DNA of 64,000 nucleotides, from NCBI RefSeq assembly GCF_042140125.1, contig NZ_CP159473.1; one strand, written 5' to 3'. The notes beneath the pieces are model-generated. The model saw only the letters and a list, made by a program, of their open reading frames with translations. It was not told where the DNA came from and searched no databases. Source of the DNA: Rhodophyticola sp017644125. GTDB taxonomy: Bacteria > Pseudomonadota > Alphaproteobacteria > Rhodobacterales > Rhodobacteraceae. Of the stretch, positions 17,638-25,430 are shown in pieces (within the stretch, counting starts at the first letter, position 1; every line of letters begins with the position of its first letter). The translations under genes and the position numbers were made by a program.

Positions 17638-18357
17638 TCAGTAGAACGGTGTGTAGGTGAACATCCGGTCGTTTCGTGGCCCGAAGGTCACGCGCAACCC
17701 GAAGCTCACCACGTCGCCGTTATAGACACCGGTGGCGGGGCCGAAATCGTTTTCGTGGCGGGCGTAGATGGCATAAAGCTCCGCACTCTCGGTCACACCA
17801 AAGCCGATGCCGAGCGAGCCCAGATTGTAGTGGCCGAGGCTGTCGTCAAAATCGACCCGGCGCAGCATGCCGAGCAGGCGAACCCTGTCGGTCAGCGTAT
17901 AGGACCCGTGGAGTCCGTAGAGATTTGCAGGCTCCACATCCGAGACGAAACGCCCGATCCGCGCCTCGGCCCGTACCCGGTCATTGAGGAAAACCCCCTC
18001 CACCCCGAGGAACTGGTCGCCATCGTTGAACGTGTCGGCGGCGGCCAGTACACCGAGCCGAACCGCGTCCGACGCATCGTAGAAAAGATGCAGTGCATAG
18101 GAATTGTTCGACTCGAAATCCAGAGACGGGTCGGAACTGTCGGTTTCGGAGGAATGGGCAAAGCCCAGTTGCGCGCCAAACCCGCCGTTGAAGGCGAACG
18201 CGATATCTGCCCCGATTTCGCGGGAGGTGACAGCAAAGCCCCCTCCGTCGTCATACTGCTGTTGTTCCAGCACGATGCTTGCGCCATCAAAGCTTTGCGC
18301 GGACGCGGCCGCGCCAAAGAAAGCCAGCGCGAGCGCCGGCAATAGTCTGTATGTCAT
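17638..18357 (-). CDS. Predicted outer-membrane beta-barrel-like secreted protein
   Basis: The 239-residue product has a clear signal peptide (MTYRLLPALALAFFGAAASAQS, cleavage after ASA) and then alternating aromatic/polar stretches (IGADIAFAFNGGFGAQLGF, YALHLFYDASDAVRLGVL, YGLHGSYTLTDRVRLLGML), ending ...FTYTPFY with an aromatic terminal residue. This is the pattern of a porin-like barrel of roughly 10-12 strands. I do not recognise a specific family. It could be a small diffusion pore or surface protein. Confidence 0.75.
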   Translation of the reverse strand: MTYRLLPALALAFFGAAASAQSFDGASIVLEQQQYDDGGGFAVTSREIGADIAFAFNGGFGAQLGFAHSSETDSSDPSLDFESNNSYALHLFYDASDAVRLGVLAAADTFNDGDQFLGVEGVFLNDRVRAEARIGRFVSDVEPANLYGLHGSYTLTDRVRLLGMLRRVDFDDSLGHYNLGSLGIGFGVTESAELYAIYARHENDFGPATGVYNGDVVSFGLRVTFGPRNDRMFTYTPFY

Positions 18358-18430
18358 GTATTGTGTCCCGATGCGTGCTGCCGGTCGTCCGCCGGCTTGT
18401 TCCGGGCCTCATGGCCCTTGCCGCTGTGTA

Positions 18431-19225
18431 TCAGCCTTGCGACCAGTCCGGGATCCGTTTTTCGAGAAATGCCGAGATACCTTCGGCAGTGTCGTCATTC
18501 AGCATGTTCTCCACCATGACCGCGCCGGTCATCGCATAGGCCGCGTTCAACGGCAGTTCCAGCTGTTCGTAAAAGGCGCGCTTGCCGACCGTCACGGCGC
18601 TGCCGAGTTTGGCGGCGATGGTTTCGGCAAGGTCCATCGTTTCGCTTTCCAGCGCCTCGGAATGGACGGATTTGTTGATCAGGCCCAGTTCGGCGGCGCG
18701 ATTGGCATAGATGAAACGGCCCGTGGTCAGCATCTCGAACACCTGCTTGCGCGGCACATTGCGCGACAGCGCCACCATCGGCGTGGAGCAGAAGAGCCCG
18801 ATATTCACCCCATTCACGCCAAAGCGCGTTTCGTCGGACGCCACGGCCAGATCGCAGGAGGCGACAAGCTGACAGCCCGCCGCCGTGGCGATGCCATGGA
18901 CCTGCGCGATGACCGGCTGCGGCAGGCGCGGGATCATCTGCATCACCTCGGCGCAGCGATCGAACAGGTCGCGGATCGCGATCGCGCCCTTGTCGGCCTC
19001 CTGTCTCTTGGCGCGAAGCTCCTTCAGGTCATGGCCGGCGCAGAAAGCCTTGCCCGCGCCACGCAGAACGACCACGCGCTGGCCGGTATCCTGCATCAGG
19101 CTTGAAAACTCCTCTTTCAGCCGCGCCAGCATCGCATCCGACAGGGCGTTGAGGCTGCCGGGCGCATTGAGTGTCAGGCGTGTGATCGCGCCGATATCTT
19201 CCCGGATCAAGATTTGCTCGGCCAC
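18431..19225 (-). CDS. Enoyl-CoA hydratase/isomerase family protein (ECHDC3-like)
   Basis: A 264-residue crotonase-fold protein (LNAPGSLNALSDAML; FCAGHDLKEL; the GIATAAGCQLVASCDLA loop; GVNIGLFCSTPMVAL). Hydratases normally have glutamates in GGGCE and near PEI; here those positions read GCQL and GVNIG, so both catalytic glutamates seem absent, as in the ECHDC3-like subgroup. Classical hydratase activity is therefore doubtful. I chose the GTG at 19225, which has AAGGGAG six bases upstream, over the TTG at 19243. It is divergent from a PaaI-type thioesterase, with which it may share a role in acyl-CoA metabolism. Confidence 0.85.
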   Translation of the reverse strand: MAEQILIREDIGAITRLTLNAPGSLNALSDAMLARLKEEFSSLMQDTGQRVVVLRGAGKAFCAGHDLKELRAKRQEADKGAIAIRDLFDRCAEVMQMIPRLPQPVIAQVHGIATAAGCQLVASCDLAVASDETRFGVNGVNIGLFCSTPMVALSRNVPRKQVFEMLTTGRFIYANRAAELGLINKSVHSEALESETMDLAETIAAKLGSAVTVGKRAFYEQLELPLNAAYAMTGAVMVENMLNDDTAEGISAFLEKRIPDWSQG

Positions 19226-19290
19226 GTCGCACTCCCTTGCCAAGTCGCAGAAAACCCGCGAAGCCTAGGGCGAAAGAAGGGGGTGGCGCA

Positions 19291-19713
19291 ATGGCGTTGG
19301 CGATGGACAAGGAGGCGCTGCAGGCGTTTCTGGCAACCGAATTCCCGCAGGTTGCCGATATCTTCCGGATCGAAGAGCTGGGCGAGGGCACCGCGCGTGT
19401 CCGCCTTCTGGTCACGGAGCAGCATCTGCGCCCGGGTGGGACCGTGTCGGGCCCGACGATGTTTTCGCTGGCCGATGTGGGCGTCTATCTGGCGGTTCTG
19501 GCGATGATCGGGCCCAAGGCGCTGGCCGTGACCACGAATTGCTCCATCGATTTCATGCGCAAGCCCGTGGCGGGCGCGGATCTGATCGGCCATACGACAC
19601 TTCTGAAGCTGGGCCGGGCTTTGGCGGTGGGCGATTGCCTGATCTATTCCGAAGGCGGCGACAAACCGGTGGCGCGCGCGACGCTGACCTACTCGATCCC
19701 GCCCGAGCGCTGA
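19291..19713 (+). CDS. PaaI-type hotdog thioesterase
   Basis: A 140-residue single hotdog-fold protein. The pattern LRPGGTVSGPTMFSLADVGVYLAVLA holds the conserved helix of PaaI/YbgC-like thioesterases, followed by TTNCSIDFMRKPVAGADLIG. Such enzymes hydrolyse acyl-CoAs. It begins at the first ATG after AAGAAGGGGG, and is divergent from the crotonase gene. Substrate is unknown. Confidence 0.85.
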   Translation: MALAMDKEALQAFLATEFPQVADIFRIEELGEGTARVRLLVTEQHLRPGGTVSGPTMFSLADVGVYLAVLAMIGPKALAVTTNCSIDFMRKPVAGADLIGHTTLLKLGRALAVGDCLIYSEGGDKPVARATLTYSIPPER

Positions 19714-19716
19714 GGG

Positions 19717-20094
19717 TTACTCCGCCGCGAGGTTCTTGGCCCCACCCGGGCCTCTTTCGATCTTGCTGACCCGAATGTCGGTGGCCGAAAAGGCGCGCCG
19801 CAGGACGTCGACCGCGGGCCAGGGCGTGGCGGTGCCACACATGAACACGTCGAACGCGCCATAGCCGATTTCGGGCCATGTATGCGCGGTGATGTGGCTT
19901 TCGGCCAGCATGGCGACGCCGGTGATCCCGTGGGGCTGAAACCGGTGCGTGTGCAGGTGCAGCAACGTCGCCCCGCAGGCCGCCACGCACTCGCGAAACG
20001 CCTGTTCCACGCGCGCCGCATCATCCAGACCCGTGCCCCCGGTCAGTTCGATCAGAAGATGGGTGCCGAAGCTCTGGGCGGGTGTGTCGGGCAA
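19717..20094 (-). CDS. speD: S-adenosylmethionine decarboxylase proenzyme-like (SpeD)
   Basis: SpeD decarboxylates SAM to supply aminopropyl groups for spermidine. The 125-residue protein has the bacterial class 1B motif AESHITAHTWPE, where self-cleavage between E65 and S66 would create the pyruvoyl cofactor, and FDVFMCG (conserved Cys). No speE lies nearby, so a role other than spermidine synthesis cannot be excluded. It is convergent with the thioesterase gene and divergent from the SQR-like gene. Confidence 0.88.
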   Translation of the reverse strand: MPDTPAQSFGTHLLIELTGGTGLDDAARVEQAFRECVAACGATLLHLHTHRFQPHGITGVAMLAESHITAHTWPEIGYGAFDVFMCGTATPWPAVDVLRRAFSATDIRVSKIERGPGGAKNLAAE

Positions 20095-20182
20095 TGCGGG
20101 GCCGGCCTCTCGGGATCTGGATGCGGTGCGGTCCGTTCTGGCTAGTCAGGCGCCCGAGTTGGATCAAGCGGTTTTGCCCGGT

Positions 20183-20220
20183 TTGATCTATGTCAATGTT
20201 AATGGTTGTCGCCGTATACT
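20183..20220 (+). promoter_or_regulatory. FNR/CRP-like box and promoter of the SQR-like gene
   Basis: TTGAT-CTAT-GTCAA (20183-20196) differs by one base from the FNR/FnrL consensus TTGAT-N4-ATCAA. A TATACT -10 element follows at 20215-20220, putting the box centre near -40, the usual place for class II activation. This suggests low-oxygen or redox control of the flavoprotein operon that starts at 20264. Confidence 0.5.
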
Positions 20221-20263
20221 ATAGCGCCGGAAACCAATCACTGCGCCTTGGGGGAGAGGACAG

Positions 20264-21589
20264 ATGCCTGACCAACCCGATTTCGAAACACGTCGCCGGC
20301 TTTTGGGCCTGATCGCCGCAGGCGGGGCCATCAGTGCGCTGCCGGCCGCGCCCGCCGCCGAGGCGCAGACCATCCAGAGCAGCGCCCGGATCGTGATCAT
20401 CGGGGCCGGGGCGGCGGGCACGGCCCTTGCCAACCGTCTCAGCACCCGGATCGACGGCGCGCAGATCACCATCGTCGACCCGCGCCAGCGGCATCTTTAT
20501 CAGCCGGGTTTCACGCTGATCGCGGCGGGGCTGCGTCCGGCGGAATACTCCGTATCGGCCACGGCGGACTGGCTGCCGCGCGACATGACATGGATCGAGG
20601 GCGCGGCGACCGGCATCGACCCCGAAGCGCGGCGCGTGACCACGTCCACCGGGGACCGGCTGGACTATGATTATCTGATCGTCGCCTCGGGGCTGGAATT
20701 GCATTACGAGGGGATCGAGGGGATGTCCCGCGATCTGATCGGCCAGAACGGCATCGGCTCGGTCTATGCGAGCCCCGAAGAGGCGGAAGCGACCTGGCGC
20801 GAGATGGACCGGTTCACCGACGAGGGCGGCGTGGGGCTGTTCACCCGGCCCGCGACGGAAATGAAATGCGCCGGCGCACCGCTAAAATACACCTTCCTGA
20901 CCGATGACTATGCCCGCCGCAAAGGCACCCGGGACCGGATGGAGATTATCTATTGCGCCCATTCCGGTTCGCTTTTCGGCGTCCCCATCGTGAACGAGAA
21001 GGTCCGCATGCTGTATGACCGGCAAGGCTTCGACACCCGCTACAACCGGGTGATGACGGCGATTGACCCGGGCCGGAAGGTCGCGACATTCCGCACCTCC
21101 GATGGCGGCAGCGAAGAGATCGCGTTCGATTTCACCAATGTCATTCCGCCGATGCGTGCGGCGCAGGTGGTGCGCGACAGCGGACTGTCCTGGCAGACCG
21201 GGGCGAACGGGGAACAGGGCTGGATCGAGGTCGATCAATACACGCTTCGCCATACCCGTTACGACACCGTCTTTGCGGTTGGCGACGTGGCCGGCGTACC
21301 CAAGGGCAAGACCGCGGCCAGCGTGAAATGGCAGGTGCCCGTGGTCGAGGACCAGCTGATCGCGCAGATCGCCGGGGGGCAGACGGACCATATCTATACC
21401 GGCTATACCTCCTGCCCGCTGATCACGCGGGTGGGCCGCGCGATGCTGATCGAGTTCGATTACAACAACGATCTGGTTCCCAGTTTCCCGGGCATCATCG
21501 CGCCGCTTGAGGAATTGTGGGTCAGCTGGCTGATCAAGGAGATCGGCCTGAAAGCCACCTATAACGCCATGCTGCGTGGCCGGGCCTGA
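20264..21589 (+). CDS. SQR-like FAD-dependent oxidoreductase with Tat-type signal
   Basis: The 441-residue flavoprotein resembles sulfide:quinone oxidoreductase. A twin-arginine segment (TRRRLLGL, residues 9-16) plus hydrophobic stretch and AEAQ suggest Tat export. FAD-binding motifs are VIIGAGAAGTALA (about 45-56) and FAVGDVAGVPKGKTAAS. Cysteines in EMKCAGAPLKY and YTSCPLIT match two of the SQR redox cysteines. It may oxidise sulfide or a related sulfur compound at the periplasmic face; this is family inference. A DUF5368 membrane protein follows after 18 bases, and an FNR-like box precedes it. Confidence 0.85.
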   Translation: MPDQPDFETRRRLLGLIAAGGAISALPAAPAAEAQTIQSSARIVIIGAGAAGTALANRLSTRIDGAQITIVDPRQRHLYQPGFTLIAAGLRPAEYSVSATADWLPRDMTWIEGAATGIDPEARRVTTSTGDRLDYDYLIVASGLELHYEGIEGMSRDLIGQNGIGSVYASPEEAEATWREMDRFTDEGGVGLFTRPATEMKCAGAPLKYTFLTDDYARRKGTRDRMEIIYCAHSGSLFGVPIVNEKVRMLYDRQGFDTRYNRVMTAIDPGRKVATFRTSDGGSEEIAFDFTNVIPPMRAAQVVRDSGLSWQTGANGEQGWIEVDQYTLRHTRYDTVFAVGDVAGVPKGKTAASVKWQVPVVEDQLIAQIAGGQTDHIYTGYTSCPLITRVGRAMLIEFDYNNDLVPSFPGIIAPLEELWVSWLIKEIGLKATYNAMLRGRA

Positions 21590-21607
21590 GAGAGAAGGGG
21601 AAAGACC

Positions 21608-21964
21608 ATGGAAAACCCGACGATCGGAACCTTCATCGCCGTGTTCGAGGAGATGTTCGGCCGCGGCCTGTTCTGGGGCCTTGTCGTGCTGGCGGTGATC
21701 ATCACGCTGGCCTATGTCTTCGTGCTGATCCGCGACCGGTCGGTCAGCTGGCGGAAGTTCTTGCTTGCGCAGCTTTTCATGCCCATAGGCGCGGTGGCCG
21801 CGGTCTGGTTCGTGTTCGCGATCACCAAATCGCATTTGCGAGATATCGGCGGCCCGATCGACCTGATCCTTGTGCTCGGCATCGCCACATTGGGCGCGGT
21901 GGGCGCCGCGATCCTGGTCTATACCGTGCAATCGGTCCTGAAGGGGCCGGGACCGGCGGAATAG
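21608..21964 (+). CDS. DUF5368-type small membrane protein
   Basis: The 118-residue protein has three predicted transmembrane helices (LFWGLVVLAVIITLAYVFVLI; FLLAQLFMPIGAVAAVWFVFAI; IDLILVLGIATLGAVGAAILVYTV). It appears to match the DUF5368 family. It lies 18 bases after the SQR-like gene, so it is probably co-expressed and may anchor or serve that flavoprotein. Function is unknown. Confidence 0.78.
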   Translation: MENPTIGTFIAVFEEMFGRGLFWGLVVLAVIITLAYVFVLIRDRSVSWRKFLLAQLFMPIGAVAAVWFVFAITKSHLRDIGGPIDLILVLGIATLGAVGAAILVYTVQSVLKGPGPAE

Positions 21965-22013
21965 GGCGGGTGACGCCGAAATGTTCTGGGGTAAAATAAT
22001 ACCTTAATAACAA

Positions 22014-22049
22014 GCCTTTGTTTCGCAAGCATTTTAGCGAAACAAAGGC
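22014..22049. terminator. 12-bp perfect hairpin between DUF5368 gene and rplM
   Basis: GCCTTTGTTTCG and CGAAACAAAGGC form a perfect 12-bp inverted repeat with a 12-base loop (22014-22025, 22038-22049). It lies 50 bases after the DUF5368 stop and just before the rplM promoter. There is no T-run after it on the + strand, so it may act as a transcriptional barrier, an operator, or both. Confidence 0.5.
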
Positions 22050-22051
22050 CC

Positions 22052-22079
22052 TTGACGCGGCGCGTAACTCCTTTAGAAG
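22052..22079 (+). promoter_or_regulatory. Probable rplM-rpsI promoter
   Basis: TTGACG at 22052-22057 is a good -35 element. An AT-rich TTTAGAAG at 22072-22079 about 15-16 bases further on can serve as -10. It sits about 60 bases upstream of the rplM ATG, directly after the 12-bp hairpin. Confidence 0.5.
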
Positions 22080-22141
22080 ACACCCATCCCGCGGGCACCG
22101 GATGATGTGCCCCAAGACGACGTCTTCAAAGGACACCGAAT

Positions 22142-22603
22142 ATGAAAACCTTTTCTGCCACTCCGGCGGATATCGACAAGCAGTGGATCCTGATCGACGC
22201 CGAGGGCGTGGTTCTGGGCCGGCTTGCCTCGATCATCGCCACCCGGCTGCGCGGCAAGCACAAGCCGAGCTTCACGCCCTCCATGGATATGGGCGACAAC
22301 GTGATCGTCATCAATGCCGACAAGGTGCAGTTGACGGGCAACAAGCGCGACAAACCCAATTACTGGCACACCGGCTATCCGGGCGGGATCAAATCCCGCA
22401 CCACGGGCCAGATCCTCGAAGGCGATCATCCCGAACGTGTGGTGACCCAGGCGGTGAAGCGGATGCTGCCCGGCGGCAAGCTCAGCCGTCAGCAAATGAC
22501 CAATCTGCGCGTCTATGCCGGCGCCGAGCATCCCCATCAGGCGCAGGAGCCTGTCGTGCTGGATGTGAAATCCATGAACCCTAAAAATACGCGGAGCGCA
22601 TGA
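22142..22603 (+). CDS. rplM: 50S ribosomal protein L13
   Basis: L13 is an early-assembly protein of the large ribosomal subunit. The 153-residue product starts MKTFSATPADIDKQW and contains LGRLASIIATRLRGKHKP, NADKVQLTGNK, and VKRMLPGGKLSRQQMTNLRVY, all typical. The ATG follows AAAGGACACCGAAT. The stop overlaps the rpsI ATG by four bases, the standard L13-S9 operon. Confidence 0.98.
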   Translation: MKTFSATPADIDKQWILIDAEGVVLGRLASIIATRLRGKHKPSFTPSMDMGDNVIVINADKVQLTGNKRDKPNYWHTGYPGGIKSRTTGQILEGDHPERVVTQAVKRMLPGGKLSRQQMTNLRVYAGAEHPHQAQEPVVLDVKSMNPKNTRSA

Positions 22604-23115
22604 GCATGGCCGAGACACTGACATCGCTCGACGAGTTGAAAGGGGCCGTTGAAGACGGCGCCGTTCCCGCCCCCGAGGCTCCCGCCAGCCCGGACCCCGA
22701 AATCACCCGCGAGCCGGTGCGCGACGCGCTTGGCCGCTCCTACGCCACCGGCAAGCGGAAAGACGCGGTTGCCCGCGTCTGGATCAAGCCGGGCTCCGGC
22801 AAGGTCGTGGTCAACGGCAAGGATCAAAGCGAGTACTTCGCGCGCCCGGTTCTGCAGATGATCCTCCGCCAGCCGTTCACGGTTGCCGGTCGCGAGGACC
22901 AGTTCGACGTCATGGCCACGGTCAAGGGCGGCGGCCTCTCGGGCCAGGCCGGTGCCGTGAAACACGGGATTTCGAAGGCGTTGCAGCTTTACGAACCGGG
23001 GCTGCGCGGCGCCTTGAAGGCCGCCGGCTTCCTGACCCGCGACAGCCGCGTGGTGGAACGCAAGAAATTCGGCCGGGCAAAAGCGCGGAAGAGCTTCCAG
23101 TTCTCCAAGCGCTGA
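22600..23115 (+). CDS. rpsI: 30S ribosomal protein S9
   Basis: S9 contacts the P-site tRNA through its C-terminal lysine/arginine tail. The 171-residue protein has YATGKRKDAVARVWIKPGSGKVVVNG, GGGLSGQAGAVKHGISKAL and the basic end RKKFGRAKARKSFQFSKR. It carries an acidic N-terminal extension of about 45 residues common in alphaproteobacteria. The operon ends at an intrinsic terminator 21 bases later. Confidence 0.98.
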   Translation: MSMAETLTSLDELKGAVEDGAVPAPEAPASPDPEITREPVRDALGRSYATGKRKDAVARVWIKPGSGKVVVNGKDQSEYFARPVLQMILRQPFTVAGREDQFDVMATVKGGGLSGQAGAVKHGISKALQLYEPGLRGALKAAGFLTRDSRVVERKKFGRAKARKSFQFSKR

Positions 23116-23135
23116 ATTCGGCGACATCTCATGGC

Positions 23136-23164
23136 AAAGGGCTACCCGACCGGGTGGCCCTTTT
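23136..23164 (+). terminator. Intrinsic terminator of rplM-rpsI
   Basis: AAAGGGCTACCC, loop GACC, GGGTGGCCCTTTT: a 12-bp stem with one T-G wobble, ending in a T-run. It starts 21 bases after the rpsI stop. Confidence 0.88.
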
Positions 23165-23296
23165 GCCGTTTCCGGACCCGGTGCGCTTTCGGGCGAGGCG
23201 GCGGGGCGATATCGCCGGGCCATCTGTCCGACGCGCATTTTCATTCCCGTCGGATGCCGCTACATACACCGCACATGACCTTGATCGAGGCAATCG

Positions 23297-23313
23297 CATT
23301 GCGCTGCGCAATG
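23297..23313. repeat. Palindrome upstream of the ABM-domain gene
   Basis: CATTGCGC-T-GCGCAATG is a perfect 8-bp inverted repeat with a one-base centre, 50 bases before the start of the next gene. It has operator-like form, but I cannot match it to a known regulator. Confidence 0.4.
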
Positions 23314-23362
23314 TCCCAGAGGCGGTCGGTTTTTTTACGCAAGCGAAGAAAGGATGCCGCTT

Positions 23363-23683
23363 ATGTATCTGACGATGAACCGTTTCAGGGTGAAGCTCGG
23401 TCAGGAGGAGGCCTTCGAGACGGTCTGGAAAACCCGGGACAGCCATCTGAAGACCGTCGATGGGTTTCAATCCTTCAACCTGTTGAAAGGTGCGGCGGAT
23501 GACGACAGCCGCCTTTACATCTCCCACACCGTCTGGCGGGACGAGGACAGCTTCGTCGCATGGACCAAATCCGAGGCCTTCCGCGCCGCACACAAGGGCG
23601 CCAAGGGGAATGCGGAGATGTATGACGGCCCGCCGCAGCTTGAGATCCTGCACAGTGTTCAGGCGCTGAGCGTCGAGGAATAG
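23363..23683 (+). CDS. Antibiotic biosynthesis monooxygenase (ABM) domain protein, IsdG-like
   Basis: The 106-residue protein (MYLTMNRFRVKLGQEEAFE; VDGFQSFNLLKG; YISHTVWRDEDSFVAWTKSEAFRAAH) matches the ABM ferredoxin-like dimeric fold that includes heme-degrading IsdG/IsdI. The asparagine in MNRF and the histidine in AFRAAH are in the right places for a heme-degrading member, but this is only suggestive. The ATG at 23363 has AAAGGA eight bases upstream; the ATG at 23354 would be too close. It stands as a single gene behind a 17-base palindrome. Confidence 0.82.
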   Translation: MYLTMNRFRVKLGQEEAFETVWKTRDSHLKTVDGFQSFNLLKGAADDDSRLYISHTVWRDEDSFVAWTKSEAFRAAHKGAKGNAEMYDGPPQLEILHSVQALSVEE

Positions 23684-23841
23684 CTTGCGCGCGGCTGCGC
23701 TTGTCGTAAACCTTGGTTCCTGAACCGGGCAGGGGGTACGGGACCTCGATGAGTTAGACCGCGCGGCTGCGCAGAGCTTTTCGGACAGACAGCGGCAAGG
23801 GTCTGACGCTGGTTGCTCCGCCATTCATCTATGCGCTTGCG

Positions 23842-24633
23842 ATGCTGGCCGCGCCGCTGGGAACGATCCTGCTGTTCAGTTTCTGGACGCAGGATTTCCT
23901 GACCATCGACCGGACCTTCACGCTGGACAACTACCGCGAGGCGCTGTCGGATCCGCTCTATTCGGAACTTCTGTTCCGTTCGCTTCGCATTGCCGGTGCG
24001 GTGACGGTGGTCACCGTGCTTCTGGCCTTTCCCATCGCCTATTTCGTCAGTTTCCATGTGCGCCCGGACCGCAAGTCGCTCTGGCTGTTCCTGATCACCA
24101 TCCCGTTCTGGACCAGCTACCTGATCCGGGTGTTCCTGTGGCGCGTGATCCTTGCCTTCGACGGGCCGGTGAATGGCACCTTGATGGGCCTCGGGATCAT
24201 TGACGAGCCGCTGAGCTGGATCCTCTACAACGCCAATGCGGTCATCATCACCCTGGCCCATGCATTCGCACCATTCGCAATCCTGCCGATCTTCGTCAGC
24301 CTAGAAAAGATCGACCGCAGTCTGCTGGAGGCCGCGCGCGATCTGGGCGAAAGCCGGGTCGCGACGTTTTTCCGTGTGACCCTGCCGCTGGCCATGCCCG
24401 GCGTCCTGGCCGCGATCCTTATCGTGTTCATTCCAACGATCGGCGATTACGTGACGCCGCGTCTGGTTGGCGGCTCCGGCGGCACGATGATCGCCAACAT
24501 GATCCAGACCCAGTTCATGCGCCTGAACAACGCACCCATGGGGGCGACGCTGGCGGTGATCGCGATGCTGAGCGTTACGGTCATCTCGCTGCTGCTGGTC
24601 TTCGTCACCCGTCGCTGGACGCGCGGCAGATGA
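23842..24633 (+). CDS. Spermidine/putrescine-type ABC permease (PotB/PotH-like), start uncertain
   Basis: This is the first permease of a polyamine-type importer, with TM helices and the EAA loop (SLLEAARDLGESRVATFFRVTLPLAMPG). From the ATG at 23842 it has 263 residues and lacks the front of the first helix. The frame continues upstream without a stop to 23758 (TARLRRAFRTDSGKGLTLVAP...), and just before that lies ATG AGT TAG (23749-23757). If TAG were GAG, the product would start MSETARLRRAF and look complete. So the gene is either interrupted at codon 3 or starts late. It is the first gene of an operon with 24630 and 25427; no binding protein gene is adjacent. Confidence 0.82.
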   Translation: MLAAPLGTILLFSFWTQDFLTIDRTFTLDNYREALSDPLYSELLFRSLRIAGAVTVVTVLLAFPIAYFVSFHVRPDRKSLWLFLITIPFWTSYLIRVFLWRVILAFDGPVNGTLMGLGIIDEPLSWILYNANAVIITLAHAFAPFAILPIFVSLEKIDRSLLEAARDLGESRVATFFRVTLPLAMPGVLAAILIVFIPTIGDYVTPRLVGGSGGTMIANMIQTQFMRLNNAPMGATLAVIAMLSVTVISLLLVFVTRRWTRGR

Positions 24634-25430
24634 GGGGGCTAAAGGTCTACGCCATCACCTATCTGGTGTTTCTCTATGCGCCGATCATCCTGCTGCCGCT
24701 CTTCGCTTTCAATGACGGTACGATCATCGCCTTCCCGTTGCAGGGCTTCACGGTCAACTGGTTCGTGGAACTGGCCCGGACCGAGGCGCTGCACGATGCC
24801 ACAGTCAACTCGATCTTCATCGCGGTGACCACGGCGATTCTGGCCACCTGTTTCGGTCTTTTCGCGGCGCGTGCCGGAAACCGCCACAGCTTTCCGGGCA
24901 AGGGCGGCATCCTCGGCTTCGTCATGCTGCCGCTGGTCCTGCCGGAAATCATCGTCGCGGTCTCGCTGCTGGTGGCGATGTTGCAGGTGGGCCTGTCACC
25001 CTCGATCTGGACAGTCATCGCGGGCCATGTGCTGATCTGCACGCCGTTCTCGATCGCCATCCTGAACGGCAGTTTCGCGAATATGGACAAAAGCCTGGAG
25101 GAGGCCGCGGTGGATCTGGGCGAGACACCGGTTTCGACCTTCCGGCTGGTGACCCTTCCGCTGGTCATGCCGGGGATCGTCGCGTCGCTGCTGATCTGTT
25201 TCACGATCAGCCTGGATGAGTTCATCATCGCCTTTTTCCTGTCGGGGAACGAACCGACCCTGCCGGTCTATCTGTGGGGGCAGCTGCGCTTCCCCGGCCG
25301 GTTGCCGGTGATCATGGCGCTTGGGACGATCCTGGTGGTTCTGTCCATTCTGCTGCTGGTCACGGCCGAGTATTTCCGCCGCCGGGGTCTGCGCCGGGCG
25401 GGCCTTGACGACACCGGAGGGTTCTTGTGA
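24630..25430 (+). CDS. Spermidine/putrescine-type ABC permease (PotC/PotI-like)
   Basis: The second permease, 266 residues, has six predicted transmembrane helices and the EAA loop SLEEAAVDLGETPVSTFRLVTLPLVMPG. The opening MRGLKVYAITYLVFLYAPIILLPLFAFND and the segment SLDEFIIAFFLSGNEPTLPVYLWGQLR are characteristic of PotC-like proteins. The ATG overlaps the stop of the previous gene, and its own stop overlaps the GTG of the ATPase gene, showing tight coupling. Confidence 0.92.
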   Translation: MRGLKVYAITYLVFLYAPIILLPLFAFNDGTIIAFPLQGFTVNWFVELARTEALHDATVNSIFIAVTTAILATCFGLFAARAGNRHSFPGKGGILGFVMLPLVLPEIIVAVSLLVAMLQVGLSPSIWTVIAGHVLICTPFSIAILNGSFANMDKSLEEAAVDLGETPVSTFRLVTLPLVMPGIVASLLICFTISLDEFIIAFFLSGNEPTLPVYLWGQLRFPGRLPVIMALGTILVVLSILLLVTAEYFRRRGLRRAGLDDTGGFL

